A stretch of DNA of 64,000 bases from Palleronia caenipelagi (GTDB lineage Bacteria; Pseudomonadota; Alphaproteobacteria; Rhodobacterales; Rhodobacteraceae), in NCBI RefSeq assembly GCF_007004065.1, contig NZ_VFSV01000009.1:1-64000 (forward strand). The letters run 5' to 3'. Of the stretch, positions 57,258 through 64,000 are shown piece after piece (positions within the stretch are counted from its first letter, which is position 1; each line of letters opens with the position of its first letter). Position numbers and translations under genes: made by a program. A model generated the notes under the pieces. It did not search any database and was not told the DNA's origin. It saw only the letters and a program-made list of their open reading frames with translations.

Positions 57258-57316
57258 CTCAGGCTCCAGTCATCTTTAGACATATCCGAAGCTAATCCGT
57301 AAGCATGAATGCGAAG

Positions 57317-57340
57317 TTAACATCCGCTAACCTGACTTAA
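57317..57340. promoter_or_regulatory. TTAA-type CtrA-like half sites upstream of ctrA
   Basis: TTAA (57317), CTAA (57327) and TTAA (57337) follow each other at 10-bp steps, 60-83 bp before the ctrA start. The textbook CtrA site is TTAA-N7-TTAA (11-bp step), so the fit is approximate. No GANTC methylation site lies in this interval. Confidence 0.45.
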
Positions 57341-57346
57341 CGGAAT

Positions 57347-57628
57347 TTACCTTTTTACGCGAGTCCGGCGTAGATGACCCACCTTTAGGGCAGCAGCTCC
57401 GTTCTCTGTCAGCCGGTCGATCCAGCTATTCAGTTCTTCTTCGGACAGGTGATAACGCTCCATAGCCTCCTCGCGTTTCAGTAGACCGTGTTCGATCGCA
57501 CGCACGACGATGGCCTTGCGGCGGGCCACCCAGCGCACACAATCCGCATCCGGCAGATCCGAACGCCGCAACCACGATCCGTCGTCGAGAAGGCAGGCCG
57601 TTTGCTTAATTGGTTTATGATCAGACAT
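57347..57628 (-). CDS. sciP: CtrA inhibitor SciP (DUF1153)
   Basis: The 93-residue protein matches DUF1153: DGSWLRRSDLPDADCVRWVARRKAIVV near residue 17 (shown in part), then a helix-turn-helix with REEAMERYHLSEEELNSW and a basic tail HLRRTRVKR. In Caulobacter SciP binds CtrA and blocks its activation of promoters in G1 cells. AAGGGGAAAAA lies before the ATG at 57628. Two GGGTAAA words (57655-57661 and 57681-57687) lie in its upstream region. Its gene order with ctrA is conserved in the order. Confidence 0.9.
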   Translation of the reverse strand: MSDHKPIKQTACLLDDGSWLRRSDLPDADCVRWVARRKAIVVRAIEHGLLKREEAMERYHLSEEELNSWIDRLTENGAAALKVGHLRRTRVKR

Positions 57629-57695
57629 GTTTTTCCCCTTGTCCCCGGAACGAAGGGTAAACACCATGCTTCTTAAAGTCGGGTAAAGCCGGATC

Positions 57696-57723
57696 TTGAG
57701 AGATGGGGGAATTTGCCTATATA
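57696..57723 (+). promoter_or_regulatory. mnmA promoter
   Basis: TTGAGA (57696-57701) and TATATA (57718-57723) are separated by 16 bp. The transcript would begin near 57730, 24 nt before the mnmA start. Confidence 0.65.
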
Positions 57724-57753
57724 GGCTCCTTCAGGCCGCATCGGAGGCACAGA

Positions 57754-58893
57754 ATGGCACTGGATGCTAACCCCCTAAACTCTCTTGGCTTTGCCAAGCC
57801 TCCGTCGGAGACCCGCGTACTGGTTGCCATGTCCGGTGGTGTGGACAGTTCTGTCGTGGCGGCAGAGCTCGCGCGCGAAGGCTATGATGTGATTGGGATC
57901 ACTTTGCAGCTTTACGATCACGGCGCGGCGCTGGCAAAGAAGGGCGCGTGCTGCGCGGGGCGTGACATTCACGACGCCCGTCGCGTGGCCGAGGAACTTG
58001 GCTTTCCCCATTACGTCCTCGACTACGAGAACACCTTTCGGGAAGCTGTGATTGAGGAATTTGCCGACAGCTATCTGGCTGGGGCGACGCCCGTGCCCTG
58101 TATTCGCTGCAACGAACGTGTGAAATTCCGCGATCTTCTGGCGACCGCCAAGGATCTCGACGCCGATTGCATGGCCACAGGTCACTATATCCGTCGTGAA
58201 ATGGGCCTGAGCGGAGCAGAGCTTCACAGGGCTGTCGATCCGAACCGGGACCAGAGCTATTTTCTGTTCTCGACCACGCCAGATCAGCTCGACTATCTTC
58301 GGTTTCCTCTCGGCGGTCTCGCGACGAAGGCCGAGACCCGCGCGCTTGCTGCGAAACACGGGCTGGCGGTCGCCGATAAACCTGACAGCCAAGATATCTG
58401 CTTCGTACCCGATGGAAATTACGCGGCCGTGATCGAGAAGCTCCGCCCCGGTGCCGCCGATCCAGGTGAAATCGTCGACGTAGACGGCAACGTCTTGGGG
58501 ACCCATCGCGGGGTGATACACTATACTGTGGGGCAAAGACGCGGTTTGGGGATCGGGGGTCTCGCGGATCCGCTCTATGTGGTGCGCCTTGACGTCGATC
58601 AGCGGCGTGTTGTCGTCGGGCCGAAAGAGATGCTCTCGACCCGGATCGTGCCTGTGCGGGAGGTAAACTGGCTGGGGGACACGCCGTTTACCTCGCAGGC
58701 CGAGTGGCATCTGGGCGCCAAGGTGCGCTCAACCCGCCCCCCCCGTGATGCGATCATCCGCCCAATCTCGGAAACCGAGGCAGAGGTAGAGCTGATCGTG
58801 GCCGAGGAAGGCGTCTCCCCCGGTCAGGCCTGTGTTTTCTATGACATGGAGGGCAGCCGGGTCTTTGGCGGCGGTTGGATCCATAAGGGCTGA
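57754..58893 (+). CDS. mnmA: tRNA 2-thiouridylase MnmA
   Basis: MnmA activates U34 of Glu, Gln and Lys tRNAs with ATP and inserts sulfur from a relay of persulfides. The 379-residue protein has the PP-loop [17 protein letters not shown] near residue 24, the first catalytic cysteine in [18 protein letters not shown] and the second in [11 protein letters not shown]; the C-terminal beta-barrel includes [19 protein letters not shown] lies 7 nt before the ATG at 57754. It converges with lpxB, 12 nt apart. Confidence 0.96.
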   Translation: MALDANPLNSLGFAKPPSETRVLVAMSGGVDSSVVAAELAREGYDVIGITLQLYDHGAALAKKGACCAGRDIHDARRVAEELGFPHYVLDYENTFREAVIEEFADSYLAGATPVPCIRCNERVKFRDLLATAKDLDADCMATGHYIRREMGLSGAELHRAVDPNRDQSYFLFSTTPDQLDYLRFPLGGLATKAETRALAAKHGLAVADKPDSQDICFVPDGNYAAVIEKLRPGAADPGEIVDVDGNVLGTHRGVIHYTVGQRRGLGIGGLADPLYVVRLDVDQRRVVVGPKEMLSTRIVPVREVNWLGDTPFTSQAEWHLGAKVRSTRPPRDAIIRPISETEAEVELIVAEEGVSPGQACVFYDMEGSRVFGGGWIHKG

Positions 58894-58905
58894 CATCCCG
58901 GCGGG

Positions 58906-60048
58906 TTAACTGACCTTCATTCCATCAAGGATCGCCCGCGCGGCGCGCAGTCCCGGCGGTTCACCGCCTTTGCCCAGTGCCTCCATGGTCTGAGTCAAAG
59001 CCGCAGTCTGACCGTTGGGCGTGTCCAGCAAATCGCCGACCGCGTTTGCAATGGATTTCGCACGGCAGGCGGGGCCGAGAAATTCTGGCACGATCTTCTC
59101 TCCGACGATCAGGTTCACCAACGTGACCGTATCCACACGCACCATGCGCGACAGGATCTGCCAGCTTAGCCACGACATGGTGTAGGCGATCACCATGGGC
59201 GTCCGAGCCGCAGCCAGCTCCAGCGAGACCGTCCCCGAGGCGGCGAGCGCCGCGTCGGCGGCGGCAAAGGCAGCTTGCTTCTCGCTTATGTCAGACGGAG
59301 TGAGTACTGACGTGGCTTGAGGCCAGTCAGCAGTCGCCTCTGCCAACTGATCTGCCCTTCCCGGCGCGGCGATCACCAAGGGGCGCAACTCCGGGTGCGT
59401 ATCACAGATGTCCCGCAATGCCGCGCCAAAGATCGGAGCGAGCCGCGCGACTTCGGACTGACGCGAGCCTGGCAACACCAGCAGCACCGGAGCGTCACCC
59501 AGACCATGGTCTGACCGGAACGCAGCAATGCGCGCGGGCGACACCTCGCTCTGCGTCGCAATCGGATGCCCCACGAAATCGCAGCGCAATCCGGCCGCCT
59601 CCATGTAAGGCGGCTCGAACGGCAGAAGCGCCAGCACCTGATCCACATGGCGCGCCATCTTCTGCGCCCTGCCCGCGCGCCAGGCCCAAACCGAAGGCGC
59701 GACGTAATGCACCGTGCGAATCATCCGCACTGCGCGCACCCGCTTTGCCACCCGAAGACAGAAATCCGGGCTGTCGATGGTCAACAGGATGTCCGGTTTT
59801 TCTGCCAGCACCGCGTCCACAGTCTCGACCATCCGCCGCCGCAAGGCCGGGTAGCGCGGCAGCACCTCAGCCAGCCCCATAACGCTCAGCTCATCCATCG
59901 GAAACAAACTGCTGAACCCGCGCGCCGTCATCTCCGCGCCACCCACACCGACAAAACAGACGTCGGGGACCAACTGCCGCAGCCCGTCCATGACCGCCGC
60001 CCCGAGCAAGTCCCCCGAGGCTTCTCCCGCAATCACAAAGACCTTCAC
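58906..60048 (-). CDS. lpxB: Lipid-A-disaccharide synthase LpxB
   Basis: LpxB joins UDP-diacylglucosamine and lipid X to the lipid A disaccharide at the inner membrane. The 380-residue protein starts VKVFVIAGEASGDLLGAAVM and contains FVGVGGAEM, VHYVAPSVWAWRAGRA, LALLPFEPPYM, the FVGHPIA segment and ASGTVSLELAAARTPMVIAY. Start is the GTG at 60048, overlapping the lpxI stop by 4 nt (GTGA). It is the last gene of the envelope run. Confidence 0.95.
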   Translation of the reverse strand: MKVFVIAGEASGDLLGAAVMDGLRQLVPDVCFVGVGGAEMTARGFSSLFPMDELSVMGLAEVLPRYPALRRRMVETVDAVLAEKPDILLTIDSPDFCLRVAKRVRAVRMIRTVHYVAPSVWAWRAGRAQKMARHVDQVLALLPFEPPYMEAAGLRCDFVGHPIATQSEVSPARIAAFRSDHGLGDAPVLLVLPGSRQSEVARLAPIFGAALRDICDTHPELRPLVIAAPGRADQLAEATADWPQATSVLTPSDISEKQAAFAAADAALAASGTVSLELAAARTPMVIAYTMSWLSWQILSRMVRVDTVTLVNLIVGEKIVPEFLGPACRAKSIANAVGDLLDTPNGQTAALTQTMEALGKGGEPPGLRAARAILDGMKVS

Positions 60049-60857
60049 GCCCGCACCGCGAGGAACAGGCCCAGCCGGTCTGCCTCCGCAATCGTGGCCT
60101 CCCGGTCGAGGATCATGACGCCCCCAGCGGCCACTGCGACACCCCTCAGCCCGGCCTCCGCGGCCTGCCATATCGTATCGGGCCCGATAGCGGGCATATC
60201 AATTCGACGCTCCTGCCGGGGCTTTGGCGCTTTTACCAGGACGCCGCCATCCGGCAGAGACGCCGCAAGCGGACCACCAGCACGGGCAGCTGCGAGACTG
60301 GCCAACATCCACTCCGTCCCCGGCATGGCCTCCATAGCAAGCACCTGGCCCGACGCGACGACGCAGCCTTGCCCAATATCCGCCGGACCGGTCACGGTCA
60401 GCACTTCCTCGGCGCGTCCTATGTCCGTCATCGCCCGGTCATCCGGCTCAACTCGCCCCAAAACACCTGCCTCTGGTAACAGTTCGGGCAACAGATCGGT
60501 TGCTCCGACCACGACGAACCCAGCCTCTTCGACCATCTCGATCAATGTCCGCAACGCGCCATCGTCGCCCTGCCTGAGCGCCGCCATCAGCCGGGGTACC
60601 AGTTGCTGAGTAGCTTCGTCGATCAAGGCCGGATCAACCCCGGGCCGGGTCAGACCGCCCGCAAAGCAAAGCCGCTTGATCTCACGCGTCTTCAACTCCG
60701 CGAGAAAGCTTCCCAATGTCTCAAGCCTAAATGTTAGAGATAGAGGCAGATCACCCGGCGTGGCTCCCTCAGGGACCGCGACCAGAACACCCGGTTCCGC
60801 GGCGGCAATCAGCTCTGGCAGGCGCCCCGCCCCGGCGATCAGGCACAGATCACTCAT
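60045..60857 (-). CDS. lpxI: UDP-2,3-diacylglucosamine pyrophosphatase LpxI
   Basis: LpxI hydrolyses UDP-2,3-diacylglucosamine to lipid X by a mechanism unrelated to LpxH, and is found mainly in alphaproteobacteria. The 270-residue protein shows the family (DUF1009) sequence: LCLIAGAGRLPELIAAAE at the start, KRLCFAGGLTRPGV, GVLGRVEPDDRAMTDI and DMPAIGPDTIWQAAEAGLRG near the end, with the conserved aspartates. It overlaps lpxA and lpxB by 4 nt each. Confidence 0.94.
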   Translation of the reverse strand: MSDLCLIAGAGRLPELIAAAEPGVLVAVPEGATPGDLPLSLTFRLETLGSFLAELKTREIKRLCFAGGLTRPGVDPALIDEATQQLVPRLMAALRQGDDGALRTLIEMVEEAGFVVVGATDLLPELLPEAGVLGRVEPDDRAMTDIGRAEEVLTVTGPADIGQGCVVASGQVLAMEAMPGTEWMLASLAAARAGGPLAASLPDGGVLVKAPKPRQERRIDMPAIGPDTIWQAAEAGLRGVAVAAGGVMILDREATIAEADRLGLFLAVRA

Positions 60858-61651
60858 GGCGTCAGGAAACCGCGATCGCTGTCCCCAAGAATGAATTCAA
60901 CGATCTGATCCACATAGGCACTGTCGCTGTCTTCCCCGACGCGTTTTGCGCGCTCTTTGAACGAACCTTCATCTTGACGCAAAACTTGCAAAGCAACACG
61001 CAAGGCATTGATATCTTTTCGATCAACTCCGCGCCGCTTCAGCCCAACCAGGTTCAGCCCATCCAGATGTCCGCGCGGACCCTGCACCAGAGCGTATGGC
61101 AGAACATCCGCTGTCACCATGGTCAGGCCCCCGATAATCGCACCCTCGCCGATCCGCACCCATTGGTGAGCGCCCGACAGGCCGCCCAGGATCGCATCGT
61201 CTCCCACATGGCAATGCCCTGCCAGGGCCGAGTTGTTCACCATGATCACCCGGTTCCCAACCATACAGTCATGGGCCACGTGAGCACCGGCCATAATCAA
61301 GCAGTCGTCGCCGACCTTTGTCAGACTGCCGCCGCCTTCGGTGCCTGTATTCAGGGTCGCATGTTCCCGGATGCGACAGCGCGCGCCAATCTCCAACGAC
61401 GTTTTTTCGCCGCCAAATTTCAGATCCTGAGGAATTTCGCCGATGACGGCAAAGGGGAAGATCACTGTCTCATCGCCAACGGAGGTCTGGCCGGTCACGA
61501 CCACGTGGCTGCGGATATCCACCCGTTCGCCAAGCACAACCTCCGGGCCGATAATAGAGAACGGGCCGACGGACGTTCCCGCCCCAATTGTAGCACCGGG
61601 GTCGACCACCGCTTGTGGATGGATGCGGGCTTCGGGGTGGATGCCGCTCAT
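60854..61651 (-). CDS. lpxA: UDP-N-acetylglucosamine acyltransferase LpxA
   Basis: LpxA starts lipid A synthesis by placing a 3-hydroxyacyl chain on UDP-GlcNAc. The 265 residues form a left-handed beta helix of hexapeptide repeats. Catalytic His lies in [13 protein letters not shown] near residue 125; [20 protein letters not shown] and the C-terminal helical part [19 protein letters not shown] are typical. It overlaps fabZ by 4 nt. Confidence 0.95.
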   Translation of the reverse strand: MSGIHPEARIHPQAVVDPGATIGAGTSVGPFSIIGPEVVLGERVDIRSHVVVTGQTSVGDETVIFPFAVIGEIPQDLKFGGEKTSLEIGARCRIREHATLNTGTEGGGSLTKVGDDCLIMAGAHVAHDCMVGNRVIMVNNSALAGHCHVGDDAILGGLSGAHQWVRIGEGAIIGGLTMVTADVLPYALVQGPRGHLDGLNLVGLKRRGVDRKDINALRVALQVLRQDEGSFKERAKRVGEDSDSAYVDQIVEFILGDSDRGFLTP

Positions 61652-62100
61652 TTCGGCAGGTCCAGCATGGCGGTGAACTCGGCTTCGCAGGCCAATTCAC
61701 CGTCCACCTCGCCGCGCCCGGCGAATTTCCAGACCTTGCCGCCACCCCGCTTGGTGGACACATGAAGTTTGAGGACGTCACCCGGTACGACTTTCCGGCG
61801 GAACTTGGCGCCGTCGATGCCCATGAAATAGACCTTCGCCCCTTTGTCGACGAGGTCGAGGCCGACCCCGGCCATTACGGCGGCCGTTTGAGCCATCGCC
61901 TCGACAATCGTCACACCGGGCATGATCGGCAGTCCGGGGAAGTGTCCCTGAAAGTGAGGCTCATTGAATGTTACGTTCTTGATGCCGGTGGCGGAGTTGG
62001 TCCCGTCGATATCCTCAACCCTATCGATGAGCAGAAACGGGTAGCGATGGGGGATCAGCCGCTGGATCAGATGGATATCGGCGGATTTAAGATCAGACAT
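61648..62100 (-). CDS. fabZ: 3-hydroxyacyl-ACP dehydratase FabZ
   Basis: FabZ removes water from 3-hydroxyacyl-ACP in fatty acid elongation and competes with LpxA for that substrate, which explains the conserved adjacency. The 150-residue hot-dog protein has [15 protein letters not shown] at the start, the catalytic His in [17 protein letters not shown] and Glu in [10 protein letters not shown]. The start at 62100 is where the conserved sequence begins; 64 nt separate it from the skp stop. Confidence 0.95.
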   Translation of the reverse strand: MSDLKSADIHLIQRLIPHRYPFLLIDRVEDIDGTNSATGIKNVTFNEPHFQGHFPGLPIMPGVTIVEAMAQTAAVMAGVGLDLVDKGAKVYFMGIDGAKFRRKVVPGDVLKLHVSTKRGGGKVWKFAGRGEVDGELACEAEFTAMLDLPK

Positions 62101-62164
62101 GAGGCCTCCGGGCAATGATTTACCTCCCGGATTACCCCCCACGGTCCTATCAGGCAAGGCACGG

Positions 62165-62764
62165 TCAGTCCGGGGCGTCATCCGGGTCAGCCGACCCATC
62201 CGGCGCAACCTCAGTCTCCGTTCCAAGGGCCAGATCAATTCTGCTGATCGCCCGGTCGGTGATATCAACCCGGGGAACGGCGGCCAGAACCACACGCCGA
62301 TCCAAGAGAATTTGCGCTCCGACCTCCTGCAACAGCGCGATCAGGGTCGGCCCCGCCCGACGGAAAAACACCTGCCGCGCCTCTTCTTCGCGCTCAGCAA
62401 GTGCCCGGGCCTTCGCATCCTGCTCACTGCGCAGCTGCGTCACCTTTTGATCGAACCGTGCGGCACGAGCCCGGAATTCGACCTGACTGAGAGAAGGCCT
62501 CAGATCGGTCAATTCGCTCTCCTCCGCGGTCAGAGCCTGCTCGATCCGCCGGTTTTCGAGAGCCAGGGTCCGGCCCTGCGCCTCCAGTTCTGACAGAAGA
62601 CTGCGCCCGAACTGACTGTCCTGGAATAACTTTTCCTGATCGACAACGACTACGGATGTCTCAACCGAAGTCCCGAAATTCTGCGCGGCAGCAGCGCCGA
62701 CCAGAGCAAACAGCCCCAGTAGCGCCGCGCCCAGAAGATCAGAACTGCGTCGAAACCGTGACAT
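62165..62764 (-). CDS. skp: OmpH/Skp-family periplasmic chaperone
   Basis: The 199-residue protein has a signal peptide ([21 protein letters not shown]), the strand [16 protein letters not shown] and a long charged coiled coil ([20 protein letters not shown] to [20 protein letters not shown]), then an acidic tail SADPDDAPD. Skp holds outer-membrane proteins unfolded on the way to BamA. Its start overlaps the bamA end by 26 nt. Confidence 0.9.
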   Translation of the reverse strand: MSRFRRSSDLLGAALLGLFALVGAAAAQNFGTSVETSVVVVDQEKLFQDSQFGRSLLSELEAQGRTLALENRRIEQALTAEESELTDLRPSLSQVEFRARAARFDQKVTQLRSEQDAKARALAEREEEARQVFFRRAGPTLIALLQEVGAQILLDRRVVLAAVPRVDITDRAISRIDLALGTETEVAPDGSADPDDAPD

Positions 62765-64000
62765 CGAAATTACGCGTTTTATCGTAATCCTCGGATTTCA
62801 GATCCGTGGTCCAGTTAAACCGCAGCGGGCCGAAGGGGCTATCCCAGAACAGTGCGACACCTGCGCTGGCGCGCAGGTTGAAGTCATCATCGACCTCCAT
62901 CCCGTTCCAACCGTCTGTGTCGTCCAGATCCCAGACCGATCCGGCATCAAGAAAGACACCACCGGTGATCCCATATTCCTCTGGAATAAAAATCGGGAAC
63001 TGCGCTTCGAGGCGCGCTACAGCGTAGTAATTCCCGCCCAAAGCGTCTTCCTGCGGGGCGTTCAGGTCACGGGGACCCAGACCCAGCGGTTCAAATCCAC
63101 GGATTTGCCTGCTGTTGAGGAAGAAGCGGTCCGTCACCTTCGACGTGTCGCCGCTGAGCGTGTGGATAGCACCAGCCTCAATTGTCGCGGTCAGCGTCAC
63201 TTCTTCATCCCAGACCTGTCGCTGATAGGCCGCCAACGCGTTGGTTTCGATGAAAGAAATATCGCCCCCAAGACCCGCGAAATCCTGACTGAAGCGGAAG
63301 ACAATGCCGCTCGTTGGATCGAGTCCGCTACGTCGATTGTCGAAGCTGTAGGTATAACCCACGCTGGAGACGATCTGGTCGCCCTCCTCGCGCTGAATGA
63401 TCGGCGACGAGTCGTCCGGCACATCCTCCAGTTCGTTCCGTTCGATCCGGTACCGCAGAGCCAGACGGCCATTGCGGCTGATCGGGAAACTCACCGAGGG
63501 GCTGAACCCGACTTCCTTCGTGTTATAGGCCGCATTATCGAAATCGGTCTTGCGGTAGTACAGCTCAACCTGCCCGGTCAAATCGCGTCCGAACAGAGCG
63601 GGCTCCCCGAAGGTAAAGCTCGCCGAGTCCGTGCTGGTGCCGGTGGCAACGTTAAACGACAAAAATTGACCGCGCCCGAGGAAGTTCCGCTCGCTGAGGC
63701 CAATATTCAGACCAAGACCATTGTCAGTGGCGTAGGCGGCGCCAAGGGAGAGACTACCCGTGGGCTGTTCTTCCACATCCACATCGATGATGACCTGATC
63801 GGGAGTCGAGCCCTCGCGCGAATCGACATTGGCTTCGGCGAAATATCCAAGCGCCCGGATACGTTCTGCTGCAGACCGGATCTCTCGCGGATTGAATGGG
63901 TCGCCCTCTACCGTGGTAAACTCGCGACGGATCACCCGGTCAAGAGTGTTCGTATTGCCTTCAATATCGATCCGCTCGACGAAAATCCGAGGTCCGCGCT
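62739..64000 (-). CDS. bamA: Outer membrane protein assembly factor BamA, C-terminal part (5' end beyond window)
   Basis: The frame is open to the right edge, at least 420 codons. The visible part begins in a POTRA domain (RIFVERIDIEGNTNTLDRVI from the edge, followed by REFTTVEGDPFNPREI) and continues into the 16-stranded barrel: VDVEEQPTGSLSLGAAY, the conserved RGF motif in NSRQIRGFEPLGLGPRD, GGVFLDAGSVWD and the final aromatic FDVTVSTQF recognised by the machine itself. BamA inserts barrel proteins into the outer membrane. The gene order bamA-skp-fabZ-lpxA-lpxI-lpxB ties protein and lipid A export together. Confidence 0.95.
   Translation of the reverse strand, partial: RGPRIFVERIDIEGNTNTLDRVIRREFTTVEGDPFNPREIRSAAERIRALGYFAEANVDSREGSTPDQVIIDVDVEEQPTGSLSLGAAYATDNGLGLNIGLSERNFLGRGQFLSFNVATGTSTDSASFTFGEPALFGRDLTGQVELYYRKTDFDNAAYNTKEVGFSPSVSFPISRNGRLALRYRIERNELEDVPDDSSPIIQREEGDQIVSSVGYTYSFDNRRSGLDPTSGIVFRFSQDFAGLGGDISFIETNALAAYQRQVWDEEVTLTATIEAGAIHTLSGDTSKVTDRFFLNSRQIRGFEPLGLGPRDLNAPQEDALGGNYYAVARLEAQFPIFIPEEYGITGGVFLDAGSVWDLDDTDGWNGMEVDDDFNLRASAGVALFWDSPFGPLRFNWTTDLKSEDYDKTRNFDVTVSTQF

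Overview
The window reads as a chromosomal segment of an alphaproteobacterium of the order Rhodobacterales (roseobacter/Rhodobacter relatives). Grounds: high GC content, the cell-cycle pair ctrA and sciP side by side, an aspartate-rich (not cysteine-rich) HemB metal site, a glxA-type AraC regulator, lpxI instead of lpxH, and many genes with the family composition of this order. Almost all of it is ordered core genome; the only mobile DNA seen is the 5' end of a tyrosine integrase cut off at the left edge. No CRISPR array, prophage or plasmid region is visible.

Layout. 1-540: integrase fragment and a 19-bp inverted repeat. 540-9,000: mfd, a methyltransferase-like membrane protein, a coupled three-gene unit (small acidic protein, acyl-CoA synthetase, FrnE-like thiol oxidoreductase) and an orphan peptide-binding protein. 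8,940-9,060: a promoter, two stem-loops and a terminator that together look like an unannotated small RNA. 9,188-14,475: 3-hydroxybutyrate dehydrogenase, DUF2189, a patatin lipase, DUF502, and the pseudouridine catabolism pair psuG-psuK. 14,594-17,390: rpsB-tsf with promoter and terminator, aroQ, tRNA-Leu(UAA). 17,480-25,209: a small membrane protein, a MobA/MocA-like gene without an ordinary start codon, a complete branched-chain amino acid type ABC transporter (livK-G-F-small secreted protein-H-M) and a GlxA-type regulator.

25,342-37,177 is one long plus-strand run: class II DAHP synthase, yicC, gmk, gamma-carbonic anhydrase, a trans-sulfuration PLP enzyme, phoR, then a strong double Pho box and pstSCAB-phoU-phoB. 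Much of it is joined by 1-4 nt start/stop overlaps, so phoR may be translated together with metabolic genes while the pst operon has its own phosphate-starvation promoter. 37,178-38,473: nitroreductase, a gene-poor AT-rich tract, tRNA-Leu(CAA). 38,551-51,722: Nudix hydrolase, hemB, SYLF lipoprotein, PpiD-like chaperone coupled to trpE, an SDR, gyrA, trmFO, gluQ, hisI and an IscU-like protein. 51,734-52,106: a tiny membrane protein gene with its own terminator and a cluster of GTTC/GAAC repeats. 52,107-57,628: recG-ligA, ctrA, sciP. 57,754-64,000: mnmA, then the envelope operon bamA-skp-fabZ-lpxA-lpxI-lpxB, with bamA running off the right edge.

The unusual material lies between genes: the candidate sRNA at about 8,982-9,056, a three-copy intergenic motif, a 20-bp perfect palindrome before gyrA, the 38-residue gene with its repeat cluster, TTAA-type boxes before ctrA, and the missing start codon of the MobA-like gene. 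No large undescribed multi-gene system is evident.
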